From NCBI RefSeq assembly GCF_040779325.2, contig NZ_JBFONT020000004.1:286335-350334 (forward strand): DNA of 64,000 bases. Direction: 5' to 3'. The stretch comes from Aestuariibius violaceus (GTDB lineage: Bacteria; Pseudomonadota; Alphaproteobacteria; Rhodobacterales; Rhodobacteraceae). The notes beneath the pieces were generated by a model that ran no database searches, was not told where the DNA came from, and was given only the letters and a program-made list of their open reading frames with translations. A program made the translations under genes and the position numbers. Of this stretch, positions 34,767 through 43,454 are shown one piece after another (position 1 is the first letter of the stretch; the number at the start of each line of letters is the position of its first letter).

Positions 34767-37058
34767 TCAGGACGGATTATCCATCCTCAGCACAACATTC
34801 ACCGCCCCCTTCACGGGCAGTTCCCAGTTAATCCGCAACTGATCGTTATTGCTGCCCGCGTTGATGTCGACGTGATGCCCGGGATAGACGGTCGTCCCGC
34901 CCGAGTTCTTCAACGCCCCGCGCGGCACCACCGACTCGCAGACCCGCGCGTTGCCGCCAAACGGCAAATACGGCGCCCCGTTCACCGTCCAGACTGACGC
35001 GGCCGAGGCCTCCTCGTGTCGCAGGCTAACCGGGTTGTAGACCGGCTCGTTGATCCCGTTGAAGGTATTCGCCGAGAAGACGACATTCACCATCCGGAAA
35101 TAGTTCAGGTCCGCATAGGTCGTATCGACCCGCTCGATCCGGTCGATATTGCCGTTGAGCGTCCGGAACACGTTCCCGATCACGGCCAGGCCTTGGATGA
35201 AGTGCCCCTCGCCGTAGGGCTTGATTACCAGCCAGTTGAACCAGCTCGCCGCGTCATTGACGGTGAAGGTGTTCCCCGTGATCGTCATCCCCCCGAACGA
35301 AAACTGATTGTTGAAGTTCGGATTGGCCTCGTGCTCGTTGGTCCACTCGATGAAGTTGTTGTCGATGTAGTTCGCGGTGATCAGGCTCTTCACGTTCGGC
35401 GTCGTGAAAACGATCCCGCCGACGCGGACACCGTCCGTCTCGTCATCGCCGTTGAACCAATGATTGCCGGTGATCGTGTGCCCCGTGCCCGCCAGCACAG
35501 CGAAATGCCGGAACCGCACGGCGCGGCAATCACGGATCTTCACGTCGTTGGCGTTGACGTTCAGCACCAGCGTCGTCCGGTCCTGCACCCTCAGCGGCTG
35601 CTCGTTCGACAGGAACTGGCACTGATCGATCAGCAGGCCCTGGCAGGCCGACTGGATCGAGGTGATCCCGCGATCCTTCGGCTTGGTGATGAAACAGCCC
35701 GAGATCGACGACCCCACGCCCGTCCGCGCCAGCATGATGCCGCTCGCCCGGCCCTCGCACTGGAACTCGATCCCTTCCAGACCGAAAACGTTCAGCTGGT
35801 TGAACCCGCTGAAATCCAGCAAATATCGGAACCGCCGGAACGTGTAGACCTGCGTGCCCTCGGCATCGAACAGCGGCTGGCTCAGCGTCAGGCTCCGCTG
35901 GCCCACATTGACCGCCTGAACATAGACCTCGCGGCCCACGCCACTGCCCTCGACGAGCGAGCCAACCTCGATATTGGCGATGTTCTGGACGTTCGACAGC
36001 GTGGTCGCGTTCGACGTGCTGTAGCTCGCCTGCGACGTGACCTCACCAGCCTCCCAGTCCGGGCTTTCCAGCGCATGGAACTGCCCGTTCCGGATCACCC
36101 GCCGCACGGCGAACGTGTCGCGCGTCGCCACCGCCGCCTGCATATCCAACGGACGGGTCAGACCGATCCGCCGACCACCCAGATCGAGCGATTCATGGTC
36201 CGTAAAATGCAAGAGCGCCTGAAACGCCTTGGCAAAGGCCACTTCCTCGTCCTTGAAGGCGTCGACATAGGTCGGATAGTCGTAATTGTTCGTCAGGATG
36301 AACCGCGTCGTCGCCGCCATCGTCAGCCGCCCCCGGAACCGCACGAAGCTGCTCATGCTCAGGTTGCTACCGATGAAAAACGTCCCTTCGGGCACCAGCA
36401 CCTCGCGCCCGTCGGCCGCGTTATCGGCCGCAACGAAGGCCGCGTGATCGTCGGTCACACCGTCCCCGACGGCGCCGTAATCGCGCACATCGACGGTCGA
36501 CACCAGCTGGCTCAGAAACGCGCCAGAGATATCCTCGATCTCAAGATCGTCGACCCGGATCACCGCGCCATTGGCGCCCTGTATATCGATCCCTAGGTGG
36601 CCGTAGGCGACATCCCCGCTCCAGACCATGTGCACGCCGCCGCGATTCCCGGTCCCGATGATCGCCGACACCTCGACGACAGTGCCATAGCTCGTCAATT
36701 GCACCGCGGGCCCAAGTCGGGTGACGGTCGTCACTTCGCTGCCATCGGACCGCGCCGCATAGCCCGCGATCCGCACCGTCGGCAAAACGCCGGATACGGC
36801 CTTCACGCGGGCCGTAACCTTCAGATAGCAGCCCGGCAGGATCGGCGTCTGACCCATATAGCGCAGCCGCGTCGGCTCGTCGGCCTTGAAGATCTCCAGG
36901 CAGCCGCCGAAATCCTGATCCGCCGGCAAGAACGCCCCCGGTCCCGACCCGGCATAGGTGTCCGATCCCGGTGTGCCGTTCCCGCTCGACCAGACCTCAA
37001 GTCCGTCGGCGAAGGGTGGCGGCGTCAGCGCCAGCCCGTCGGTAATCGCCATGTTCAT
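34767..37058 (-). CDS. Pectate-lyase/GH28-fold protein, tail-fibre-like
   Basis: A 763-residue protein. Residues ~1-180 look like a beta-sandwich carbohydrate-binding domain. Around residue 190 the pectate-lyase-superfamily signature VRDYGAVGDGVTDDHAAF begins a right-handed beta-helix (repeats with GNHWF, ITGNTFTVND, VIGNVFRTLN), ending in a compact C-terminal domain (~700-763). No signal peptide is seen, unlike secreted pectinases, which favours a phage- or GTA-type fibre; Rcc00171 of the Rhodobacter GTA is, as I recall, a comparable tail-fibre protein encoded away from the main cluster. It is monocistronic, with AAGGGG 8 nt before ATG 37058 and a strong terminator. Confidence 0.7.
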   Translation of the reverse strand: MNMAITDGLALTPPPFADGLEVWSSGNGTPGSDTYAGSGPGAFLPADQDFGGCLEIFKADEPTRLRYMGQTPILPGCYLKVTARVKAVSGVLPTVRIAGYAARSDGSEVTTVTRLGPAVQLTSYGTVVEVSAIIGTGNRGGVHMVWSGDVAYGHLGIDIQGANGAVIRVDDLEIEDISGAFLSQLVSTVDVRDYGAVGDGVTDDHAAFVAADNAADGREVLVPEGTFFIGSNLSMSSFVRFRGRLTMAATTRFILTNNYDYPTYVDAFKDEEVAFAKAFQALLHFTDHESLDLGGRRIGLTRPLDMQAAVATRDTFAVRRVIRNGQFHALESPDWEAGEVTSQASYSTSNATTLSNVQNIANIEVGSLVEGSGVGREVYVQAVNVGQRSLTLSQPLFDAEGTQVYTFRRFRYLLDFSGFNQLNVFGLEGIEFQCEGRASGIMLARTGVGSSISGCFITKPKDRGITSIQSACQGLLIDQCQFLSNEQPLRVQDRTTLVLNVNANDVKIRDCRAVRFRHFAVLAGTGHTITGNHWFNGDDETDGVRVGGIVFTTPNVKSLITANYIDNNFIEWTNEHEANPNFNNQFSFGGMTITGNTFTVNDAASWFNWLVIKPYGEGHFIQGLAVIGNVFRTLNGNIDRIERVDTTYADLNYFRMVNVVFSANTFNGINEPVYNPVSLRHEEASAASVWTVNGAPYLPFGGNARVCESVVPRGALKNSGGTTVYPGHHVDINAGSNNDQLRINWELPVKGAVNVVLRMDNPS

Positions 37059-37180
37059 CCAGAAAACCCCTTTCTCGCGAGCAGCACCGCCGGGTCGTCC
37101 CGGCGTCGCGGTAGGGGTTAAGGACGAAACCTCAACAGAGGCTCACGCCACCGTCACGGTGCCCTTCGGCGCGCAACGGC

Positions 37181-37591
37181 TCAGGCGCCGATACCCGGCA
37201 TCGGCAGGATCTGCACGCCGTTGATCTGCCAGCCCTCGGGCGTTTCGATCATCTGGTAGTCCAGCATCGTCAGCCCGCCCGACGCATCGCGGATCATGAC
37301 CTTCTGCCAAAGCCGCCCGGCGATCTCGCGAAGTTCCAGATACCGGACTTCGTCGTTGTTCCAGACCATCGGATAACCCTGTTCGACCATCGTGCCGAAC
37401 CGCTCGGGCGTCCCGAACATCCCCTTGATGTTGGGCGAGGCGAACTCGAATGCCGTGGCGGCATCGCGCGCTTTGAACGCGTCCATCTGGTTCTGGATCG
37501 TCTGGGAAATCGCCGCGCCATCCGCCGCATTCTGCCCGAACGCGGCACCCGCAAGGGTCAACCCCGCCACCAACACGAAAGGCTTCAACAT
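37181..37591 (-). CDS. DUF4864 secreted protein
   Basis: A 136-residue protein with a Sec signal peptide (hydrophobic residues 4-18, cleavage near AFG-QN) and a NTF2-like DUF4864 domain: IQNQMDAFKARDAATAF near residue 32, IKGMFGTPERF and the C-terminal WQINGVQILPMPG. Function is unknown; it is typical of Rhodobacterales. It lies 54 bp upstream of the lysS end and reads in the same direction. Confidence 0.85.
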   Translation of the reverse strand: MLKPFVLVAGLTLAGAAFGQNAADGAAISQTIQNQMDAFKARDAATAFEFASPNIKGMFGTPERFGTMVEQGYPMVWNNDEVRYLELREIAGRLWQKVMIRDASGGLTMLDYQMIETPEGWQINGVQILPMPGIGA

Positions 37592-37645
37592 CGCACATCT
37601 CCTCTCCGGCTACAGAGAGGATACGCGCCATGGCCCTGTCCGGTT

Positions 37646-39226
37646 CTATTTTATCAGATCACCCGCCAAGGCCGCATCGATCAGTGCGACCGTCTCCTCG
37701 ACGCCGTAAAGCGCGATGAACCCGCCGAAGCGTGGCCCCTGGCTGGCCCCCAGCAGCACCTCGTAAAGCGCCGTGAACCAGGCCCGCAGCGGCTCGAACC
37801 CGTGCGCCTTGCCGACCGCAAAGACCATCGATTGCAACGCCTCCGCCTCGACCGGCCCGTCCCAGGCCGCCAGTCGCCCGCGCAGATCCTCCAGCGCCGC
37901 CCGCTCTGTCTCGTCGGGTGCGCGAAAGGCCCGCTCCGGCTTCACGAAGTCCTGGAAATACCGCACGGCAAAGCCCGCCGCCGCGTCCAGATCCGGATGG
38001 CTCTCGGGCGACGCCTCGGGCGCATAGCGCTGAATGAACCCCCAAAGCCGCTCCTTCTCCTCCGCCGCAGATACCGCGGCAAGGTTCAACAGCATCGCGA
38101 ACGGCACGATCAGCGTGCTCTCCGGCACGTCCCCGCCATGGATGTGGTGCACGGGATTGGCCAGCTGCTGATCCAGCGCCTGGTCGGGATAGGCCCGCAG
38201 CTGCTGGTGATACTCGTCCACCGCCTTCGGGATCACGTCGAAATGCAGCCGCTTCGCCGTCCGCGGCTTCTGGAACATGAAATAGGCCAGGCTCTCGGCC
38301 GAAGCATAGGTCAGCCACTCGTCGATCGAGATGCCGTTCCCCTTGGATTTCGAGATCTTCTCGCCCTTATCATCCAGGAACAGCTCGTAGATGTAGTGCT
38401 CCGGCGCCCGCTCCCCCAGGATCCGGCAGATCCCGTCATAGACCGGTGAATTGGCCGCGTGATCCTTGCCATACATCTCGAAATCCACGCCCAGCGCGGC
38501 CCAACGCGCCCCGAAATCGGGCTTCCACTGCAGCTTCACATGGCCGCCAGTCACCGGCAGCGTCCATTCCCGCCCGTCCTCATCGTCGAACGTCACGGTG
38601 CCCGCGCCCGCATCGACGTTCTTCATCGGCACATACAGCACCCGCCCCGTGTCCGGATGGATCGGCAGAAAGATCGAATAGGTCTCGCGCCGCTCGTCCC
38701 GCAGCGTCTTCAGCATATGCGCCATCAACGGCTCATACCGCTCCGCACAGCGCAGCAGGATCTCGTCGAACTGCCCCGACGCGTAGAACTCCGTGGCCGA
38801 GATGAACTCGTACCCGAACCCGAACTGATCCAGAAACCGCCGCAACATCGCGTTGTTGTGGTGCCCGAAGCTCTCGAACTCCCCGAACGGGTCCGGCACC
38901 GACGTCAGCGGCTTTTGCAGATGCTCGCGCAAGGCGTCCTGCTGCGGCACGTTCTCCGGCACCTTCCGCATCCCGTCCATGTCGTCCGAGAAACAGATCA
39001 ACCGCGTCGGGATATCGGAAATCGCCTCGAAGGCGCGGCGCACCATTGTCGTGCGCGCCACCTCTCCGAAGGTCCCGATATGCGGCAAACCGGACGGCCC
39101 GTATCCCGTCTCGAACAGCACATGCCCCTTCTCGGGCGCCCCCGCCTCATAGCGTTTGACGATCTTGCGCGCCTCCTCGAACGGCCACGCTTTCGAGCGC
39201 ATTCCGGCTTCGCGCAATTCCGACAT
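37646..39226 (-). CDS. lysS: Lysyl-tRNA synthetase, class I
   Basis: A 526-residue class I LysRS (LysK type), unrelated to the usual class II enzyme. The HIGH equivalent is PHIGTFGE near residue 47 and KMSKS is KISKSKGN near 293, followed by the class-I-specific helical C-terminus. It charges tRNA-Lys in the cytosol; this version is found in archaea, spirochaetes and several alphaproteobacteria. ATG 39226 is preferred over TTG 39232 because GAGAGGG is 7 nt upstream. Confidence 0.95.
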   Translation of the reverse strand: MSELREAGMRSKAWPFEEARKIVKRYEAGAPEKGHVLFETGYGPSGLPHIGTFGEVARTTMVRRAFEAISDIPTRLICFSDDMDGMRKVPENVPQQDALREHLQKPLTSVPDPFGEFESFGHHNNAMLRRFLDQFGFGYEFISATEFYASGQFDEILLRCAERYEPLMAHMLKTLRDERRETYSIFLPIHPDTGRVLYVPMKNVDAGAGTVTFDDEDGREWTLPVTGGHVKLQWKPDFGARWAALGVDFEMYGKDHAANSPVYDGICRILGERAPEHYIYELFLDDKGEKISKSKGNGISIDEWLTYASAESLAYFMFQKPRTAKRLHFDVIPKAVDEYHQQLRAYPDQALDQQLANPVHHIHGGDVPESTLIVPFAMLLNLAAVSAAEEKERLWGFIQRYAPEASPESHPDLDAAAGFAVRYFQDFVKPERAFRAPDETERAALEDLRGRLAAWDGPVEAEALQSMVFAVGKAHGFEPLRAWFTALYEVLLGASQGPRFGGFIALYGVEETVALIDAALAGDLIK

Positions 39227-39298
39227 CGTCAAACCCTCTCATCGGCCCGCCATCCCGGGCGAACGGTCCCTATTGCGGGGCGCGCGCGGGGTCAATAA

Positions 39299-39748
39299 AT
39301 GTCGCACGACAATCAAGAGGACGAGCCCGTGAACAATACCGCCGCCATGACCCCGCAAGACGCGCTTGCCGCGATGATGGTGGCCGTCTCAGCCTCGGAC
39401 GAGACGATGCGGACGGCGGAGCTCCTCAAGATCACCAATATCGTCGAAACGCTGCCGGTCTTCGGCGGCTACGACCCCGACAAGCTGCGGCTCGTGTCCC
39501 AGATGGTTTTCGAGCTGTTCGAGCAGGAGGATGGCCTCGACGCCCTCTTCGGCCTGATCCGCGACGCGCTGCCAGAGAGGCTTTATGAGACTGCCTATGC
39601 GCTTGCCTGCGACGTTGCCGCCTCAGACGGTGTCATTGCCCAGTCCGAACTGCGCCTTCTGGAAGAAATGCGCTACGAGCTCAATCTCGACCGTCTCCAT
39701 GCCGCCGCCATTGAAAGGGGCGCCCGGGCCCGTCATCTGACGATCTGA
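39299..39748 (+). CDS. TerB-like tellurite-resistance family protein
   Basis: A 149-residue helical protein of the TerB-like metal-binding fold: acidic residues in FGGYDPDKLR, then CDVAASDGVIAQSELRLLEEM near residue 105, the typical ASDG..S..E metal-site pattern. The role is unknown. ATG 39299 is the longest start; GTG 39329 with AGAGG upstream is a plausible alternative. It is convergent with the membrane-anchored acidic protein gene and shares a terminator region with it. Confidence 0.8.
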   Translation: MSHDNQEDEPVNNTAAMTPQDALAAMMVAVSASDETMRTAELLKITNIVETLPVFGGYDPDKLRLVSQMVFELFEQEDGLDALFGLIRDALPERLYETAYALACDVAASDGVIAQSELRLLEEMRYELNLDRLHAAAIERGARARHLTI

Positions 39749-39764
39749 CAAGGGAAAACAAAAA

Positions 39765-39785
39765 GGGCGGCCCGAGTGGCCGCCC
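39765..39785 (-). terminator. Rho-independent terminator
   Basis: An 8-bp GC stem (39765-39772 with 39778-39785) and 5-nt loop; on the minus strand it is followed by TTTTTGTTTT. It serves the gene at 39804-40076 and may also stop the convergent TerB-like transcript. Confidence 0.85.
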
Positions 39786-39803
39786 CTTGTATATTCCAAA
39801 AAC

Positions 39804-40076
39804 TTAGTTTTCGGCGTTTTCGGCAGTGTCGACATCATTGTCGGGGCTGTCTTCCGCCGGCCGTTCGATCTCGAGCGTCGGAACTTCGACGGTGGTCGTA
39901 CCGGTCTCGATCTCGCCCGTATCGACGTCAAATTCCGGCGCCTGGCCACCCTCGACGGTCACATCCACATCGGGAAGCTGTGCTTCTTGGGTCTGATCCA
40001 CGTCGACCAGAGCGACACCCAGATAAACTGCAACACCCACAACTACGACTGCAAGAATAGCCCATACGGCTTTCAT
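39804..40076 (-). CDS. Membrane-anchored acidic small protein
   Basis: A 90-residue protein: one N-terminal hydrophobic helix (AVWAILAVVVVGVAVYLGVA) followed by an acidic, threonine- and glutamate-rich tail (for example DVDTGEIETGTTTVEV). No cysteine lipobox is present, so it is probably a bitopic protein with a periplasmic tail. Not recognised beyond its similarity to short hypothetical proteins of roseobacters. Confidence 0.75.
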   Translation of the reverse strand: MKAVWAILAVVVVGVAVYLGVALVDVDQTQEAQLPDVDVTVEGGQAPEFDVDTGEIETGTTTVEVPTLEIERPAEDSPDNDVDTAENAEN

Positions 40077-40239
40077 TTTTTCTCTCCTTTCAGCGCGACG
40101 TCATTCGCCACAATCACCTGCAAGACGCGGCACTCGGCGGAAAAGTTCCAAAATAATTTTTCGCCGGAATTTCGGAACTTCCGCGATCGTCAATCCATTC
40201 ACTGCTCACAACGTCATGCAATCTGACAGGAGAAATCCT

Positions 40240-40425
40240 ATGGAATATGGTATTCTCGGCCTCATACATCTCGCGCTTATCATCTACGCGCTCTACAATA
40301 TCTTGACTTCGGGTGCTTCGATGGGCGGCAAAGTGCTTTGGTCCCTCGGTGTGATCTTCTTCCCGATCGTCGGCTTCATCGTCTGGCTGATCGCGGGTCC
40401 ACGCGGCAGCAGCGCGACTGTCTGA
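40240..40425 (+). CDS. PLDc_N-domain small membrane protein
   Basis: A 61-residue protein with two membrane helices (ILGLIHLALIIYALYNIL and LWSLGVIFFPIVGFIVWLIAG) matching the phospholipase-D-nuclease N-terminal (PLDc_N) unit found alone in many bacteria. ATG 40240 follows AGGAG at good distance; the longer frame from 40216 lacks one. A terminator lies just downstream. Confidence 0.85.
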   Translation: MEYGILGLIHLALIIYALYNILTSGASMGGKVLWSLGVIFFPIVGFIVWLIAGPRGSSATV

Positions 40426-40447
40426 CCGAATACCTCTAAGAGCTTTG

Positions 40448-40476
40448 AAAAAGGCGGCCTCGATGGCCGCCTTTTT
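40448..40476. terminator. Bidirectional rho-independent terminator
   Basis: A symmetric 12-bp stem AAAAAGGCGGCC / GGCCGCCTTTTT with a 5-nt loop. It gives a U-run in both directions, terminating the PLDc_N gene (plus) and dacB (minus), whose stop codon touches the stem. Confidence 0.93.
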
Positions 40477-41999
40477 CATGTCGCGTGCACGACGCCCCAG
40501 CGCTGCAGCAGCCGCTGCTGCAGATTGCGCGACCGCCGCGCCCAACTTTGGCCGCCCTCCGGCCGCTCCCGCTCCGCCCGCGACAGCCCCGCCCGGCGGC
40601 CCATATCCGCGGTGAAGATCGCAAACGTCAGATCCCGCCCATCCACCGCATCGCAGAACCCGGCGAGGGTGCTCACAAAATTCAGCGTACCCGTCTTGGC
40701 CTGCACCGCCACCGGATGGCCTTGGATGATATTTCGGTTCGCATCCCGCATCGGGATCGTCCGCAGAATCGGCCGCAACGCTCCGTCTGCACCCGATCCA
40801 TTCAGGATCCGCACCATCTCAACCGCGCTCAGGGCCGAACCGTCCCCCAGCCCCGAATGGTCGACAAACCGCGACCCCACGCCATAACGTGCCGCCGCCC
40901 AGCGGGCCATCTCACGGCCCGATTGACGCAGGTCCGCCGGGATCGATCCTGCCGCCGCCGTCGCGGTCATCCCCACGACCTCTGCCGTCAGGTTGGTCGA
41001 ATAGCGCAACATGTCCCGCAGGATGACCCGCAGCGCAGGTGACGTCCGCTCGGCCAGCACGGGGCCTTCGGGCCGCTCCGCCGCCTCGGCGATCGTCCCG
41101 CCGATTGTGATTCCTTGCCCGCGCAGAAGCACCCGGAACACCTCTCCGGCGTAGAGAACCGGTTTCCGCACCGGCAGCCAGCGGCTGCCGCTCGCACCCA
41201 GGGCCCCGCGCCGCACCGTCCAGAGATCCGCGCCCTCCCGGTCCTCGTAGGTGTAGACCGGCGTCCTGCGATCTACGATCTGCATCCGTGACATCGCAAC
41301 CTCAGGCCGATACCGTTCGGTTCGGGCATCCATCGTGATATCGTAATCGGTCCCGTTGCGCTGCCACTGGAAATGCACCCGGTTGAAGTTCAGGTTCAGC
41401 CCCGAGACCGACGGCGAATAGCCCACATAGACGGGCTGCGACGGGTCGATCATCGCCACATAGGGCAGCGCCCCGGCCCAGATCACTAAATCGCCCGTGA
41501 CCCGCCGGATGCCGCGGTCCTTCAGCGCCTCGGCGAAAAGTCCCAGATGATCGGTATTCATCACCGGATCGCCGCCGCCGATCAGCGCCAGATCACCGTC
41601 CAGCACGCCCTCGCGCACGGGCCCCGTCCCGATCACCTCCGTCCGAAACCTGTAGGACGGCCCCAGGCGCTCCAACGCATAGGCCGCCGTCACGGCCTTG
41701 AGCGCGCTCGCCGGCGGCAAAGGCTGATCCTCCTCCAGCGCTTCCAGGATCCGCCCTGTCCGCGCATCGGCCACGGCAAAGGCCACCACCCCGCTTAACC
41801 CCGCCTGATCGACCAGCGCCTGCGATTCCCGCCGCGCCCGCGGCCGCGCCAGCGCCGCCTGTTCGGCCAGCCGGGGATCGCGCGCCACCGGCCTGAGCGA
41901 CCGCAAGGGCGCCTCCGCCCAGGCCGCACCCGCCGCCGCACCAGCCAGGCCCCCAAGCAGCCCCCGGCGCGTCCAGTCCGATCGGAAATACCCTGTCAT
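40476..41999 (-). CDS. dacB: D-alanyl-D-alanine carboxypeptidase/endopeptidase, PBP4 family (S13)
   Basis: A 507-residue periplasmic peptidoglycan hydrolase. A twin-arginine-type signal (TRRGLLGGLAGAAAGAAWA) begins at residue ~9. The active-site SxxK is SALK in PPASALKAVTA near residue 92, SxN is STN in YSTNLTAEVVG near 335, and KTG is in AKTGTLNFVS near 450. ATG 41999 gives a complete signal peptide; the ATG further upstream does not. It is the last gene of the MOSC-nadD-dacB run. Confidence 0.93.
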   Translation of the reverse strand: MTGYFRSDWTRRGLLGGLAGAAAGAAWAEAPLRSLRPVARDPRLAEQAALARPRARRESQALVDQAGLSGVVAFAVADARTGRILEALEEDQPLPPASALKAVTAAYALERLGPSYRFRTEVIGTGPVREGVLDGDLALIGGGDPVMNTDHLGLFAEALKDRGIRRVTGDLVIWAGALPYVAMIDPSQPVYVGYSPSVSGLNLNFNRVHFQWQRNGTDYDITMDARTERYRPEVAMSRMQIVDRRTPVYTYEDREGADLWTVRRGALGASGSRWLPVRKPVLYAGEVFRVLLRGQGITIGGTIAEAAERPEGPVLAERTSPALRVILRDMLRYSTNLTAEVVGMTATAAAGSIPADLRQSGREMARWAAARYGVGSRFVDHSGLGDGSALSAVEMVRILNGSGADGALRPILRTIPMRDANRNIIQGHPVAVQAKTGTLNFVSTLAGFCDAVDGRDLTFAIFTADMGRRAGLSRAERERPEGGQSWARRSRNLQQRLLQRWGVVHAT

Positions 42000-42087
42000 C
42001 TCGCTACCTGTCTTCGCCCCAGCGTCGGAGAACCGCAACCACCATCGCGGCCTCCCATGCCCGAAACCGGGCAGCCTCGCGTAAAGT

Positions 42088-42711
42088 TCATGGCAAAGTG
42101 TGCCCGCCGCCTCTCCAGCGCCCCGCGGCGCGGATCTCCGAGGACGACACCTTCATCATCGGCAGGTTCTGAAACGCCCAGGCCGGCGCCTCCGCCCGGC
42201 CCAGCAACCGCGCTCGCTGCCCCCTCAGCCGCGCTTCCCGGTAGATCCGCGCCGCCGGCGACATCCGGGCCGAGATGCGCTCCTCCGGCCGGGCGAGCAC
42301 ACCCACCGGCACCGTCTCCATGATCCACCGCCAGCGCTCCCAGCGATGAAACCCGGCGAGGTTATCCGCCCCCATCAGCCACACGAACCGCACACCCGGG
42401 TAAAGCGCCATCAGCGCTTCAATCGTCTCGGCCGTGTACCGCGTACCCGTCCGCGCCTCGATATCGGTCACGGTCACCCGCGGATCGACCATCAGCCGCT
42501 CCGCTGCCGCCAGCCGCTCCGCTAGCGGCGCAGGTGCATTCGTCTTCAACGGATTTCCGGGGGACACCAGCCACCAGACGCGATCCAACCCGAAGAGCCG
42601 CAGCGCCGCGCGCGTGATATGCACATGCCCCCCGTGCGGCGGATCGAACGACCCGCCAAGCAGCCCCACCACCTGCCCCCGGCCCGCCCGCGGCAAGCTC
42701 GCCCGCATCAT
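42088..42711 (-). CDS. nadD: Nicotinate-nucleotide adenylyltransferase
   Basis: A ~207-residue enzyme that makes deamido-NAD from nicotinate mononucleotide and ATP. The nucleotidyltransferase motif GGSFDPPHGGHVHI near residue 17 (H/TxGH), WWLVSPGNPLK near 47 and the C-terminal SSSEIRAAGR (ISSTxIR equivalent) identify it. Consecutive ATG codons at 42711 and 42708 are the likely start; upstream codons encode no conserved sequence. Confidence 0.95.
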   Translation of the reverse strand: MMRASLPRAGRGQVVGLLGGSFDPPHGGHVHITRAALRLFGLDRVWWLVSPGNPLKTNAPAPLAERLAAAERLMVDPRVTVTDIEARTGTRYTAETIEALMALYPGVRFVWLMGADNLAGFHRWERWRWIMETVPVGVLARPEERISARMSPAARIYREARLRGQRARLLGRAEAPAWAFQNLPMMKVSSSEIRAAGRWRGGGHTLP

Positions 42712-42780
42712 CGTCCATCCATCCCCAGCGCAACCCGGCACTGCCACCGATACCGCACTACTCCGGCCAAGACGAGCCGC

Positions 42781-43251
42781 TTAGCCCTCCGGCCACACGG
42801 CCTCCCCGGCCAGCACTGCTCCGGGAGCCACCACGGACGCATAAACACCGCCGTGCCCCCGCACCGCCGAATATCCGCCCCGACCCAGAACCTCCTCCAT
42901 CCGGCTGCATGGCGGGCACGGCCCCCAGACCTCCAGAACGGCCGAGCCGACCACGACCCGCCGCCCCTTCAGCGCCAGAAGGTTCAGCCCCGACACCACG
43001 ATGTTCCGCCGCAACAAGGCCGGATCGACCGCCTCTCTCCCCAGCAGAGCGCCGATCACCCCCAGATGTTCCGCCTGCACCAAGGTCACCGCCCGCTTCC
43101 CCGGCCGCCCATGATCTCCGGCCAACCCCGCGGCATCGATCTCAGCCCCTTCGACCACCCGCATGTCCTCCCGCCGCCCCGGCCGCACCCCGATCCAGTC
43201 GACCCGCCCGTTCCGCGCATGGCGCGCCATCATCTCCCTCAATTCCATCAT
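42781..43251 (-). CDS. MOSC-domain protein
   Basis: A 156-residue protein with a MOSC (molybdenum cofactor sulfurase C-terminal) fold: GDHGRPGKRAVTLVQAEHL near residue 45, RRNIVVSGLNLLAL near 82, and a cysteine in WGPCPPCSRME near 110 that fits the conserved MOSC cysteine. Such proteins bind or transfer sulfur or act as N-hydroxyl reductases. It starts with two ATGs and is divergent from the reverse transcriptase gene. Confidence 0.85.
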   Translation of the reverse strand: MMELREMMARHARNGRVDWIGVRPGRREDMRVVEGAEIDAAGLAGDHGRPGKRAVTLVQAEHLGVIGALLGREAVDPALLRRNIVVSGLNLLALKGRRVVVGSAVLEVWGPCPPCSRMEEVLGRGGYSAVRGHGGVYASVVAPGAVLAGEAVWPEG

Positions 43252-43298
43252 CGGCCCTCTTGCCTCCCCTCTGCCCCGGCCAATAAGCTCGGCCCCAA

Positions 43299-43452
43299 GA
43301 TGGACCGGATCGTGCGACAGACGGCCAAGACCGTCCGCGGCGGGGCTTCCCCGTCCGATATATCAGACCATGCACATCCGGCGCAGGGACGCGGCTCGGC
43401 TGCACCGAGTGCGGTCCCTGCCTGGCGAGGAGAGGGCACGCCCCGGTCCATC
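43299..43452 (+). ncRNA. Candidate retron msr-msd non-coding RNA
   Basis: A structured 154-bp segment directly upstream of the reverse transcriptase. It is bounded by a perfect 10-bp inverted repeat (GATGGACCGG at 43299-43308, CCGGTCCATC at 43443-43452), fitting the a1/a2 repeats that fold the retron template. Inside are hairpins at 43320-43335 (5 bp), 43339-43355 (7 bp with one wobble, CTT loop) and a long one at 43383-43421 (8-bp outer stem, small internal loop, 5-bp inner stem CTCGG/CCGAG). a2 ends 2 nt before the ATG. The branching guanosine cannot be fixed by eye. Confidence 0.6.
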
Positions 43453-43454
43453 CC

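Noticed and set aside
35016..36596. 526-codon plus-strand frame opposite the tail-fibre-like gene
   Set aside because: Antisense shadow; Arg/Val/Asp-rich without conserved blocks, whereas the minus strand encodes a clear beta-helix protein.
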